Of a stretch of 35,592 bases of DNA, positions 1 through 8,784 are shown piece after piece. Position numbers and translations under genes: made by a program. Source of the stretch: a virus. Within the stretch, counting starts at the first letter, position 1, and each line of letters opens with the position of its first letter. The stretch covers positions 1 through 35,592 of the IMG/VR virus record IMGVR_UViG_3300022745_000102, one strand, 5' to 3'. Below the pieces are notes generated by a model. It was given only the letters and a program-made list of their open reading frames with translations. It was not told the origin of the DNA and did no database searches.

Positions 1-1
1 A

Positions 2-739
2 CACGGAACTCTTTTAACTGGGGCCTCCATAACTGCAACCCTTAATGGGGCATCTATCGGGCTTGTGCTTGGGCAGGTTTTCACTGCGGGAGTTTCTGAA
101 ACTTTCAATGTGCTTCAAATCACAAGGCAGTCAGGAACCTTTATAATCTCAGGCTTCTCAAGTCGAAAGACTTATGGAGATATTCAAAACGTACAATCCT
201 TCTCATCGCTCCCAGACTTGTTGAGTTTACAAGGAAGAAACATCAAAGAAAAAACATTGGACGTGACAAGGGCTGCTCATAGGTTTTTAGGTTACAGCGT
301 TGGAATTGGCGGTATTGCAAGAAGCCTTAACGAGACAACGGACCCCATGACAGTCACGGCTGGCTCAACAAGAGCAATCGTTAATATTGAAACAAATGGC
401 GGTCCTATAAATCTCTCTTTCTCATGTTTAGGAACTGCAACGGGAGGCATGGTTTATTCTTTGGCTGCCGGGAGCACTAGTCTTGACGCTCAGATTGACA
501 TTTATAGGCAATCTCCTGGACAAAGCTTTGGAGTCGGGTCTGCTCCAGTTTCAGTCCTTAAACAAAGAATCTCTGAGCTTGGGGCCGCAAGCCGAAGCGG
601 ATGTTTCCCCTTGCAGCTTTCAGGGTTGGATTATGTTGGTCCCGGAATTTACGAATATTTTGCTTATTATTCTGTGATTTCAGCGAGTACTTCCATTACC
701 TTTGGAAACTTTAACTTAACGGCCTTTGAGATTTTTTGA
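2..739 (+). CDS. Structural protein, 5'-truncated
   Basis: The frame is open from base 2, so the start codon lies outside the window; an internal GTG at 65 is not a convincing start. At least 245 residues are present, rich in Gly, Ser, Thr and beta-branched residues with few charges, as in beta-rich virion proteins. It lies first in the tail-gene run, ahead of the adaptor and nozzle genes. By composition it could be the C-terminal part of a protein like the one running off the right edge, but the two frames do not connect directly. No family recognised; virion role inferred from position. Confidence 0.75.
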   Translation, partial: HGTLLTGASITATLNGASIGLVLGQVFTAGVSETFNVLQITRQSGTFIISGFSSRKTYGDIQNVQSFSSLPDLLSLQGRNIKEKTLDVTRAAHRFLGYSVGIGGIARSLNETTDPMTVTAGSTRAIVNIETNGGPINLSFSCLGTATGGMVYSLAAGSTSLDAQIDIYRQSPGQSFGVGSAPVSVLKQRISELGAASRSGCFPLQLSGLDYVGPGIYEYFAYYSVISASTSITFGNFNLTAFEIF

Positions 740-748
740 GGGGGATAG

Positions 749-1240
749 ATGGCTAAAACTTATTGGCTCGGTGTTGGGGATTCGTCCATAGCGCCCGTAA
801 CCTATACCGGGCTTAGCCCGACACTTATTACTTTTGTTGATTCAACTGGAGCAACGGTAACTCCTCCAGGAATCACAGAAAGCCCAGCGGGAAGCGGTGT
901 TTATCGCTTCTCCTATGGCCCAACTCTTGGAATGTTTTTCACTGTAGATTGGGGCGGCTCAGTGCCGTCAAACTTCAGATATACAAAAGGTGCTCTTGAC
1001 CCGCTTCAAGCGGTCGATGAGAGAATCGGCGGAATTATTTCTAACAATGATTCCATTGGTTCCACGTCCACAGACCCGACCACAATTATCGGGTTTTTAA
1101 AACGTGCTCAAGAATTTCTTGAAGGCGATGCGCAATATGCCAAGAGTGCTGGCACATGGAATATTTACAGCCGTGGAAGTTCGACACTTCTGCGTGTTAA
1201 GACATTGACCAATACAACGTCGGCAGCGACTAAAGTTTAA
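749..1240 (+). CDS. Hypothetical virion-associated protein, 163 aa
   Basis: Starts at an ATG 6 nt after a strong GAGGGGG-type ribosome site; the preceding gene stops 9 nt upstream. The N-terminal two thirds is beta-rich (repeated Gly/Thr/Pro, aromatic pairs such as GVYRFSYG) and looks like an immunoglobulin-like or carbohydrate-module fold. The last 60 residues include a helix with FLKRAQEFLEGDAQYAK and a VKTLTNTT end. Co-directional with structural genes on both sides, so head or tail accessory role is inferred. Family not recognised. Confidence 0.7.
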   Translation: MAKTYWLGVGDSSIAPVTYTGLSPTLITFVDSTGATVTPPGITESPAGSGVYRFSYGPTLGMFFTVDWGGSVPSNFRYTKGALDPLQAVDERIGGIISNNDSIGSTSTDPTTIIGFLKRAQEFLEGDAQYAKSAGTWNIYSRGSSTLLRVKTLTNTTSAATKV

Positions 1241-1269
1241 AGGGTTCTAACAGGGGAGGACGCGCCCAA

Positions 1270-3474
1270 ATGAAAAAATCAACTATTGCTCTATGCATGA
1301 TCGTTAAAAACGAAGTGCATAATTTACCTCGTTTATTTAAGTCGATTGAAGAATGTTTTGATGAAATCCATATAACCGACACAGGCTCTGACGATGGAAC
1401 TATCGAATGGCTTGAAAAGAAGTCTGAAGAAGGTTTTTGTGGTGCAAAGGTTTTTTTACATCATTTTAAATGGATTGATGATTTTGCGGCTGCAAGGAAC
1501 TTTTCTTTTTCTCATGCGAAAACTGATTTTTTAATGTGGCTTGATGGGGACGACTGCTTAGATAAACCTGAATCATTTAAAATGTGGCGAGACAATGCCA
1601 TGGACTTGGCTGATTTCTGGCTTGCGACTTATCATTATGGTCTTGATACTGCGGGAAATCCTGTTTGCTCTTTTGCCAGGGAAAGAGTTTTTAGAAACAA
1701 CGTCGGATTTCAATGGAGATACTTTCTTCATGAGGGAGTGACGCCGACCTCTCCAGTTCTTGGCTTAAACGTAAAAGCGAATTTTGTTCCAACTTGGGGC
1801 GTAAAGCACATGAGAAGTGATGCTGATTTAACTCAGGACAGGAGCAGAAATATTCGCATCCTTGAGAAGAGAAAAAATGAACTCGATGTCAGGCTCAAAT
1901 ATTATTACGGCAAAGAGCTTTTTGATGCCAACCAACACGCTGACTCTATTCACTGGCTTTTAGAGGCAACAAGTGACCCAAAGTGCGAGCATCACGATAG
2001 ACTCTTAGGTCTTCAGTATGCGGCTTATGCATATGTGGCCTGCAACCAATTTGAGAGAGCGATTGCAATTTCTCATCAAGGTCTACAGCTTGACCCACAT
2101 CGAGCGGAATTTTACGTGTGTATTGGGGATTCTTATTTGAAAATGGGAAAACCACAGCTAGCCATTCCTGCGTTTAGCGCGGCTAAAGCTTGCCCATATG
2201 CTCCCGCAGGCGGCCAAAGTATGAGTCTTATTTTTAATTCGTCTCCTTGCTACACCGATTATCCAAGAATGCAGCTTGCAAGAATTTATGTGAATTTTGG
2301 CCAAATCGACAAAGCACTCATCGAGGCAAAAGATGCGGTTATTTATGGAAACAATGAGGCCAAAAAAGTTTTAGATGAAATTACAAGAATTGCAGAAACT
2401 GTAAAAATTAAGTCGGACTCGGCGCTTGAGGAGGTTCGTGATGTGATTATTACAGCTCCTCCAGGAACTCAGATGTATGAGTGGGACGCAGATATTGCAA
2501 AAGAGCGAGGCGTTGGGGGAAGCGAGACTGCGGCCATTCAAATGGCTTCATGGATTCATAAGCTCAGTGGGCGTCCTGTGAAAATTTTCAATGGGAGAAA
2601 AGACGAAAAAGTTTGCGAAGGCGTGCATTACATTTCAAACGAAAAGCTTGCGGACTACGCATCGAAATACAAGCCCAAACTTCACGTTGCCTGGAGGCAT
2701 ACAATCCCCGTCACACGTGCCCGCACAGCGATTTGGAGCCATGACCTCATTACTCCAGGAATTGATAACCCAGCGGCTTATGATGAGCTTCTGTGTCTGA
2801 CTCCTTTCCACAAGGATTATGCGATGGCCATGCAGGGAGTTCCTTCTAAAAAGATTTGGGTGACTCGTAACGGAATTGACCCCGCAAGGTTTAAAGATGT
2901 TGGGTCTATCGAAAAAATTCCAGGGAAAGTGATGTTTCCCTCAAGTCCTGACAGGGGACTTTTAGAGGCTCTTGCGATTATGGATGAGGTCGTCAAAGAA
3001 ATTCCACATGCTGAGCTTCATGTTTTCTATGGATGCGACAACATGAGGAAAATGGGCATGACCCAACTTGCAGACAGAATCGAAGCGGAGCTTAAAGAGC
3101 GCCCTTATGTGAAATATCATGGGAATGTGCAGCAAGACGTTTTAGCCATGCATTTTATGGAGTCAGAAATTTGGCTCTATCCTGCATCATTTATCGAAAC
3201 TTTTTGCATCACTGCAATTGAGGCCATGGCAGCTCGCTGCTACCCAGTGGCTACTGCAATCGGAGCCCTCGTAAACACGGTCGGCCAATTTGCCAAACTT
3301 GGAATGGCAGACCTCTTGGATGAGAGAGCTGTGACGGTTGGTGCTCAACAACTTTACGCGCAACGAGTCATTTCAGCCCTTAAAGAAAAGAAGTGGCAAA
3401 AAATTGACTATGACACTGAAAGTTTGAGTTGGGAGTCGGTTGCAAAGGAATGGATTGCCCACTTCGATTTATAG
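1270..3474 (+). CDS. Bifunctional glycosyltransferase: GT2 - TPR - GT4
   Basis: A 734-residue protein in three parts. Residues about 1-230 are a GT-A (family 2) domain: it opens with ALCMIVKNE, followed by ITDTGSDDGT and the metal/sugar-nucleotide motif WLDGDD at about residues 91-96. Residues about 235-370 contain TPR-like helices (AISHQGLQLDPHRAEFYVCI). Residues about 395-734 are a GT-B (family 4) domain with TRNGIDPARF and the donor-binding stretch ASFIETFCITAIEAMA. Such enzymes move sugars from nucleotide-sugar donors onto glycan or protein. A GGGGAGGA ribosome site precedes the ATG. It sits inside the virion operon, so the target could be a virion protein or the host surface; neither can be decided from sequence. 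Confidence 0.9.
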   Translation: MKKSTIALCMIVKNEVHNLPRLFKSIEECFDEIHITDTGSDDGTIEWLEKKSEEGFCGAKVFLHHFKWIDDFAAARNFSFSHAKTDFLMWLDGDDCLDKPESFKMWRDNAMDLADFWLATYHYGLDTAGNPVCSFARERVFRNNVGFQWRYFLHEGVTPTSPVLGLNVKANFVPTWGVKHMRSDADLTQDRSRNIRILEKRKNELDVRLKYYYGKELFDANQHADSIHWLLEATSDPKCEHHDRLLGLQYAAYAYVACNQFERAIAISHQGLQLDPHRAEFYVCIGDSYLKMGKPQLAIPAFSAAKACPYAPAGGQSMSLIFNSSPCYTDYPRMQLARIYVNFGQIDKALIEAKDAVIYGNNEAKKVLDEITRIAETVKIKSDSALEEVRDVIITAPPGTQMYEWDADIAKERGVGGSETAAIQMASWIHKLSGRPVKIFNGRKDEKVCEGVHYISNEKLADYASKYKPKLHVAWRHTIPVTRARTAIWSHDLITPGIDNPAAYDELLCLTPFHKDYAMAMQGVPSKKIWVTRNGIDPARFKDVGSIEKIPGKVMFPSSPDRGLLEALAIMDEVVKEIPHAELHVFYGCDNMRKMGMTQLADRIEAELKERPYVKYHGNVQQDVLAMHFMESEIWLYPASFIETFCITAIEAMAARCYPVATAIGALVNTVGQFAKLGMADLLDERAVTVGAQQLYAQRVISALKEKKWQKIDYDTESLSWESVAKEWIAHFDL

Positions 3475-3498
3475 GCAAGAGTAAAGTAAAATGAAAGA

Positions 3499-3693
3499 AT
3501 GGCTCAACCTCTCGACGTCGAAATTGATGGCTTAGCTCTTCTCACCTACGGTTTTGTGGGCGAGGATGAGGCAGCACTCGAGGGCTTGGGCTTAAATACT
3601 TTCGGATTTCTTTGGCCTGTCAACGGGATTTGGACTTCTTGCATTTGCGTTGACGAAAGTGTTGAGACAACATGGACTGAGTGCGACTGCTAG
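3499..3693 (+). CDS. Small hypothetical protein with Cys-rich C-terminus
   Basis: A 64-residue acidic protein between the glycosyltransferase and the adaptor gene. The C-terminal 17 residues hold four cysteines (CICVDESVETTWTECDC), which could bind metal or form cross-links. The start at 3499 is followed by MAQPLDVEIDG; an out-of-frame ATG lies 8 nt upstream and the ribosome site is weak. It ends 9 nt before the adaptor start. No family recognised; a small head-tail connector or tail component is possible from position. Confidence 0.65.
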   Translation: MAQPLDVEIDGLALLTYGFVGEDEAALEGLGLNTFGFLWPVNGIWTSCICVDESVETTWTECDC

Positions 3694-3702
3694 GGGGAAG
3701 GC

Positions 3703-4359
3703 ATGAATAGACTTGAGCTTAAGAACCTGACGGCGAGTTATCTCGACGACTTGCAAATGACGTATTTTACGCCCGCGCAAATGAACGTGTGGCTTAATAA
3801 TGCGCAAAGAAAAGTTCAAAGAACTCTTATAAATCTTAAGCAGAATTTTTATTTAAAATGCGTTCAAACGACGACAACGGCTCAAGAGTGTTCTCTTGCG
3901 CTGCCTTCAGACTTCATGATGATTCACAAATTGGAGTGCATCACTGGAGGAGTTTTTCCAAATGAAGCCAAGTTTAGCATGGAGCCGATTACGCTCATGC
4001 AAGCGGACCTTCTTCAATCGACACCTTCGACACCTCAAGCCTATTTTTTCAAAAAAAACAATATGGCTTTAGTGCCAATTCCAGACAGGCCCTACACAAT
4101 TCGCATGACATACTCTTATGAAGTGAGTGACATGCTCACAGATACTGACGTGCCTGACGTGCCCGAGAGATATCATGAACTTTTGTCAGTGCTTGCAGCT
4201 CTTGACGGTTTCCTTAAAGACGACCGCGACAATGCTTATTTGATTTCTCTTCGAGATACTTATTTGGCTGACATGAAGGCTGAGGCAAATAACAGACAAG
4301 AGCAGCGTCCAAGAGAAGTTGTTATCACCCAACCCGAATTTTATGGGACACTTTTTTAG
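3703..4359 (+). CDS. Head-tail adaptor protein (SU10/P22 gp4-like)
   Basis: A 218-residue protein with the layout of podovirus adaptors that bind under the portal ring and close the head. The N-terminus MNRLELKNLTASYLDDL with ...MNVWLNNAQRKVQRTL matches the helical start of this family (MNxxELxxxxxxxLxD...VxxWLNxAxxxV). A beta-rich middle (YFFKKNNMALVPIPDRPYTIRMTYSY) and a C-terminal helical section (ERYHELLSVLAALDGFLKDD) follow. A TAGGGGGAAGGC ribosome site lies just ahead of the ATG. The next gene starts immediately after its stop codon, which fits adaptor-nozzle order. Family assignment is by recognition, not search. Confidence 0.8.
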   Translation: MNRLELKNLTASYLDDLQMTYFTPAQMNVWLNNAQRKVQRTLINLKQNFYLKCVQTTTTAQECSLALPSDFMMIHKLECITGGVFPNEAKFSMEPITLMQADLLQSTPSTPQAYFFKKNNMALVPIPDRPYTIRMTYSYEVSDMLTDTDVPDVPERYHELLSVLAALDGFLKDDRDNAYLISLRDTYLADMKAEANNRQEQRPREVVITQPEFYGTLF

Positions 4360-6093
4360 ATGAGCCCAAATCCAAAACAAAAGTCTGAGAACTACTCAAA
4401 CTTTGGCGGAATCAATACTAAAACATCGCTCTACATTACAGGCGAAAATGACGTGTTGGCTCTTGAAAATTACGCCTTTACCAAGCCAGGGTCTCTTTCT
4501 TCAACTCCTGGAAGCTCCCTTTTCATGGGAGCAACCGTTTCAGGGCAAGTAAACGGAATTTATGAATATGAAAAACTATCAGGATTTTCTCAAATAATTT
4601 TTGCCGCAAATACAAACTCCTATTACACAACGGGAGGAGCCCCTACTGCTTTCAGGTCTGGACTAGAAAACGGGGCTCGTTTTGATTACGTAACTTTTCT
4701 TGACACTCTTTTTGCATGTAATGGAAGTCAATTTTTTAAATGGGATGGGACGAATGCCTATACATTTTCAACGCCTCAAGGGCTGAGTCTCACTGTATCG
4801 GCTGTCGCAGGCGGAGCTGCGGGGCTTTCTGGAACTTTTCAATATGCTTATGGATATTTAAACACGACAAGTTATTATTCTGACGTCGGCGCTAGGGCTA
4901 CCTTCGCAGTGGCAGGAACTCAAATTGCTTTATCGGGCTTCACGTTTCCTGCGGGTTACGGAATCACAGCCGCAGTTATTTATCGCACAAGTCCGGGAGG
5001 ACAAGATTTATTTCAAATTGGATTTTTACCTGTGGGAGGGCAAACTTTTGTCGACACTGGACTTGCCCTTGGTAATCAGGTTGAGCCTGATACTTTCTTT
5101 TTTACTCTTGCTCCTCGCTACATGGAACTTTTTCAGAATCATCTTTTCATGGTTGGATTTTCAGGAGCCCCTTCAGACGTGTGGAATAGCGAAGTGGGCC
5201 AGCCGGAAACTATTTTGCCGGATTCTAACTTTGAGTTTCGCACAAATGACGGGGATGAGCTTCGAGGAGCTAAATTCTACAACGGAGCACTTTATGTTTT
5301 CAAGGAGCGCTCTTTTGGTAAAATCGTAGGTGATAATTCATCAAACTTTACTCTTCTCGATGTATCTGACCAATACGGCGCTCTCTCAAACAATGCGATA
5401 GTTACGTATGAAGACATTATGCTCTTTTTAGATAGAAAAGGAATTGCGCGTTTTAATGGAGCAGTCCCTGAAATTATTTCTGACAAAATTGAAGACATCT
5501 TTTTAAGGATGAATATTAGCGCAGCACGTGGAAATGCCACTGCGATTCATCACAGACATAGAAATGAAATTTGGTTCGGAATACCGGTTGATGGGGCAAC
5601 CTTTAATAATTTAACTGTGATTTTTGATTACATTTCTCTGTCATTTACTACACAAAAAGGATTTAATCCATCAAGCTTTGCTATGGCAAAAAGCACTTTT
5701 GCAAGACCTACTGCTTTTTATGGTTCTTATAGTGGGGCAATTTTTTACACCTCAGCATCACTATTTAGTCATAACGGAAATGGAATGACTTATGTCTTGC
5801 AGTCAAAGTTTTACAACATGGGCGGGCCATCGACCACAATGCAATATCGAAGGCTTTTTGTTGACCATGACCCAATTGTAGGAATCACAGTGCCAATGCA
5901 AGTGAACTTTAGAGTGAATGAGCAGAGTGCAATTGCAGCGACTGCAACAATTTATCTCAACGATTATCAATCGCGAATTGATTTTGGGATTCCCGCCAAA
6001 AGTTTGTCAGTTGAGCTTGTAACATCCGGGGCTTCTTTTCCTGTGAAGATAAATGGCTTTACGGTTGAGGGAAGGTTGCAGAGAAAAGTATGA
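4360..6093 (+). CDS. Tail nozzle / DNA-stabilisation-type protein
   Basis: A 577-residue beta-rich protein. The N-terminal SNFGGINTKTSLYITGENDV segment is typical of podovirus nozzle or P22 gp10-like proteins, which often open with a 'GGIN...' motif followed by 'xLxN(Y/F)xxxxxGxLxxRPG'; here it reads LENYAFTKPGSLSSTPG. Repeated short beta blades follow, with LFACNGSQFFKWDG and ALYVFKERSFGKI resembling propeller repeats. It starts directly after the adaptor stop codon and overlaps the next gene by 4 nt. It would form the distal part of the short tail below the adaptor ring. Confidence 0.8.
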   Translation: MSPNPKQKSENYSNFGGINTKTSLYITGENDVLALENYAFTKPGSLSSTPGSSLFMGATVSGQVNGIYEYEKLSGFSQIIFAANTNSYYTTGGAPTAFRSGLENGARFDYVTFLDTLFACNGSQFFKWDGTNAYTFSTPQGLSLTVSAVAGGAAGLSGTFQYAYGYLNTTSYYSDVGARATFAVAGTQIALSGFTFPAGYGITAAVIYRTSPGGQDLFQIGFLPVGGQTFVDTGLALGNQVEPDTFFFTLAPRYMELFQNHLFMVGFSGAPSDVWNSEVGQPETILPDSNFEFRTNDGDELRGAKFYNGALYVFKERSFGKIVGDNSSNFTLLDVSDQYGALSNNAIVTYEDIMLFLDRKGIARFNGAVPEIISDKIEDIFLRMNISAARGNATAIHHRHRNEIWFGIPVDGATFNNLTVIFDYISLSFTTQKGFNPSSFAMAKSTFARPTAFYGSYSGAIFYTSASLFSHNGNGMTYVLQSKFYNMGGPSTTMQYRRLFVDHDPIVGITVPMQVNFRVNEQSAIAATATIYLNDYQSRIDFGIPAKSLSVELVTSGASFPVKINGFTVEGRLQRKV

Positions 6094-6422
6094 AGCTTGA
6101 AGGTTTTGATGCTTTTGCGAACCTTGATAAACCCGAGGATATTGCACGCTTTCTTCAAATTATGGGAAAAAATTTAGGAGCCATTTTAAATGGCGGACTT
6201 ATTTTTCACGATAATTTCAGGGGGCAAGAGCTTGACGTTACTTTCCCGACTGCGAATGCTGATTTGAGCATTTCTCACAAGCTAGGTTACATGCCGACTG
6301 GCTATCTTTTGACACGGGCCAGTGTTGCCATGAGACTTTATGATGGGAGTAGGCCTTTTACTCGGGACACAATTTATTTAAAATCGGACGCGGCGGGAAC
6401 GGCGTCGATCATTATTTTTTAA
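6090..6422 (+). CDS. Small tail-associated protein, 110 aa
   Basis: Starts 4 nt before the end of the nozzle gene (ATGA overlap), so it is probably translated by coupling. The N-terminal 30 residues are helical (KPEDIARFLQIMGKNLGAIL); the rest is a beta domain with HKLGYMPTGYLLTRAS and a C-terminal TIYLKSDAAGTASIIIF strand pair. Small proteins with this helix-plus-'xGYxPxGxxxx' layout are common next to podovirus nozzles and may cap or attach to the tail tip. Function inferred from neighbours only. Confidence 0.75.
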   Translation: MKLEGFDAFANLDKPEDIARFLQIMGKNLGAILNGGLIFHDNFRGQELDVTFPTANADLSISHKLGYMPTGYLLTRASVAMRLYDGSRPFTRDTIYLKSDAAGTASIIIF

Positions 6423-6431
6423 GGGGGATTT

Positions 6432-7052
6432 ATGGCTTTTAGAGATTACTTAGGTTACGGCAAGGAAAAAGCAGAAGTCGCAACACCTCGCCAATTAGAC
6501 CCCCGTTATAAACAAATGGTCGATGAGTCCACAAAGATGGCTCAAGACTATAGGACTGAGCTTCCAAGCATTCAGTCACAAAATGCAAATATTATTGCAG
6601 ACCAAGGCAGACGTGAGCTTGCAGGAAACATGGCAAATGTAGACAACTCGATGAATCGTCGAGGAATGTTTTATGGCGGGCGAAGACAAGGTGCAAGAGC
6701 CGGAGCGGAGTCAAACACCGCCGCAGATGTTGCCGATAAAATTCAAAAATCAAATTTGAGCGCTCAACAAAATTTACAAGACATCGAGGGAAATGCTTTA
6801 GAGGCTGGCACTAATTATCAGAGTCAACTTCAGGGAACCTATGACGATGCATACAATGAAGCTTTGTCGAGACGTCAGCAAAGACTTGATAGGCAAGGCG
6901 GAATCTTTAGAGGCATCGGAAAAGCGGTCGGAGGATTGCTCGGTAGTAGTCAGACTTATGATTCGCTTGGAAAGATGAAAGCAAAGAAGACTCCTAGTTC
7001 AACAACATATGCAGGCGGAGGCGAGGACTCGATGAGTTCCTCATTGGCATAA
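6432..7052 (+). CDS. Internal virion / DNA-ejection protein candidate (206 aa)
   Basis: A polar, Gln/Arg/Asn-rich helical protein (long stretch from residue 15 to 155 with heptad-like spacing) followed by a small glycine-rich hydrophobic segment (IFRGIGKAVGGLLG) and a Ser/Gly tail. This mix of a soluble helix and a membrane-active glycine zipper is common in the small ejection proteins of short-tailed phages (P22 gp7, T7 gp14 class). A TTAAGGGGGATTT ribosome site precedes it. It is first of four or five similar genes in a row. Role inferred from composition and position. Confidence 0.7.
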   Translation: MAFRDYLGYGKEKAEVATPRQLDPRYKQMVDESTKMAQDYRTELPSIQSQNANIIADQGRRELAGNMANVDNSMNRRGMFYGGRRQGARAGAESNTAADVADKIQKSNLSAQQNLQDIEGNALEAGTNYQSQLQGTYDDAYNEALSRRQQRLDRQGGIFRGIGKAVGGLLGSSQTYDSLGKMKAKKTPSSTTYAGGGEDSMSSSLA

Positions 7053-7053
7053 G

Positions 7054-7704
7054 ATGGGATTTGGAAGCGTATTTAAAAAATATAACCCTTTGGCTATCGG
7101 TGCCAATGTTGTTGGGGGACTTTTAGGCGTTCAAAGTGGAATCGACACGCCCGAACTTCAACATGCAGAATTAGACCCAGCTACAAGCCAAGTTTTAGAC
7201 AAAAGAGTAGCGGAAGCATCACAGCCTCATGAGCAATTTGCAAATCAACTTGTTGGCGAGCAGATGGGCAACATGGATTTGGCAAAAAACATGGTGTCGG
7301 CTGGCCGAGGTCCTGGAATTATGGACGGTGCCACAAGTGAAGCAATTAAAAGACGTCAACAAAGACAAATGGGCTCACAGCAAAACGAAATGGAGCGTTC
7401 CATTCGTGCCAACTCTATGGCTACACAGGCGGGTAGACAGGCAGCTACTCTTGGAGCTGTAAACAAAAATGCTGCTCAGGCTTTGTCTTTTGCGAAAAAA
7501 GCAGCGTTAGCTGATCAAAACAGAAAATACGCAAGAAATAATGCCATCAACCAAATCGTCCGAGGAACTTCAACGGTAGCAGGTGCTGCACTTGGGGGAG
7601 CTTATGGAGGCGCAGAAGGAGCAAGAGCAGGGGCAGCTCTTGGACAAGGTATCGGCGGAAGTGTCGGACCTCAAGGCGGAAACTTAAGTTATTTAGGGGG
7701 ATAA
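7054..7704 (+). CDS. Internal virion / DNA-ejection protein candidate with glycine zippers (216 aa)
   Basis: Starts 1 nt after the previous stop. Two Gly/Ala-rich hydrophobic segments, near the N-terminus (IGANVVGGLLGV) and near the C-terminus (STVAGAALGGAYGGAEGARA, ending GQGIGGSVG), flank a long Gln/Arg/Asn-rich helix. Repeated small-xxx-small spacing suggests membrane insertion or helix packing, as expected of ejection proteins that line the channel through the host envelope. No sequence family recognised. The next gene starts immediately after its stop codon. Confidence 0.7.
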   Translation: MGFGSVFKKYNPLAIGANVVGGLLGVQSGIDTPELQHAELDPATSQVLDKRVAEASQPHEQFANQLVGEQMGNMDLAKNMVSAGRGPGIMDGATSEAIKRRQQRQMGSQQNEMERSIRANSMATQAGRQAATLGAVNKNAAQALSFAKKAALADQNRKYARNNAINQIVRGTSTVAGAALGGAYGGAEGARAGAALGQGIGGSVGPQGGNLSYLGG

Positions 7705-8781
7705 ATGGGACTTTTAGTAAATCTTAGCGACCAAAGGCAAAGTCCTCTTGAAGCTGGAATTGATTCTTATTTCGACGCAAGAGATAGGGCTGAGCAACGT
7801 CGTCTTCAAAAGCAACAAGTTCAAGGAGGCCTTTTAGAAAAAGGTCTTGTTGCTGACGACCAAGGAAATTTGACAAGAACTCCTGAAGCTCAAGCAAAGC
7901 TTGATGAGGAAGCAAAAGCACGCGACCCTAATTCTGAGCGCTCAAACTTAGCTCGAAACATGATGGCAAAAATGGGAGCGGCTCCGACAGGAACTGAATC
8001 TTATAACGACGTCATGGGTGTTGCTCCTCTTTATGAAAAATATCAGGCAGCAAAAGACCGCGCTGATATGACAAGAGCACTTCGTGCTCAAGCTGGCTCG
8101 ACAAAAGACCAGGGGCGCGTTGATAGGCTTGTAAAAGATTTTGGAACTGCTCTTGACCCTAACGGACAAAGAGCGGGTGAGTTTGGAAAGATTGTCGGTA
8201 GAAAAAACGCTGCAGATAGAGCAGGGGTTTTATTTGACCAATATGGTTTAAATATTCCGGCAGCTCAAACAAGAGAACTTGCCACGGCAGTGGGGAGTCT
8301 TCTTTCAGGAGGAAGTGCGTCTGCAGTTTCTCAAATTGAAGAACTTGTCCCCAAAAGTTACAAGGGCGATATAAACGCTTTTCTAAGCAAATTGACAAAT
8401 AACCCGCGTGGTCTTGAACAACAAAAGTTTATTCAAGGATATAAAGATACCGTTGAAAGAGAAAGAAAACTTGCAAATCAACAACTCGCAAAAATTGTAA
8501 AACAGCGAGTGAGTCGATTTGGAGAATTAAGAAAACTTGACCCAGAAACTCACGACAGAATTTTAGCTGAAAGTCTTGAGCCTCTTGGAATGAAGCCAGA
8601 AGATTTGGATTCAATTTATAATGAAAAACCGTCAGGAGGTCTTTTGTCTGGAGATGCGGACCACAAGCCAGCCGGATTATTGACGGCACCTCCAGCACCT
8701 CCCGCTGCAACACCTCAAAAAGTCGTTAAGGACGGTATCACATACATTAAACAAGGTTCTCAATGGGTTCCACAGGGGTAA
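7705..8781 (+). CDS. Internal virion protein candidate (358 aa)
   Basis: A charged, mostly helical protein with an N-terminal Gln/Arg-rich coil (RAEQRRLQKQQVQGG) and a C-terminal Pro/Ala linker (LTAPPAPPAATPQKVV) leading to a short beta end ITYIKQGSQWVPQG. That end looks like a small docking motif. Placed in the ejection-protein run between a glycine-zipper protein and a 698-residue relative, with starts and stops nearly touching. It has no enzyme motif that I can see. Role inferred from position. Confidence 0.7.
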   Translation: MGLLVNLSDQRQSPLEAGIDSYFDARDRAEQRRLQKQQVQGGLLEKGLVADDQGNLTRTPEAQAKLDEEAKARDPNSERSNLARNMMAKMGAAPTGTESYNDVMGVAPLYEKYQAAKDRADMTRALRAQAGSTKDQGRVDRLVKDFGTALDPNGQRAGEFGKIVGRKNAADRAGVLFDQYGLNIPAAQTRELATAVGSLLSGGSASAVSQIEELVPKSYKGDINAFLSKLTNNPRGLEQQKFIQGYKDTVERERKLANQQLAKIVKQRVSRFGELRKLDPETHDRILAESLEPLGMKPEDLDSIYNEKPSGGLLSGDADHKPAGLLTAPPAPPAATPQKVVKDGITYIKQGSQWVPQG

Positions 8782-8784
8782 ATA

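Noticed and set aside
4925-5329. 134-codon + strand frame inside the nozzle gene
   Set aside because: Leu/Phe/Arg-rich out-of-frame reading of a conserved structural gene, no ribosome site.
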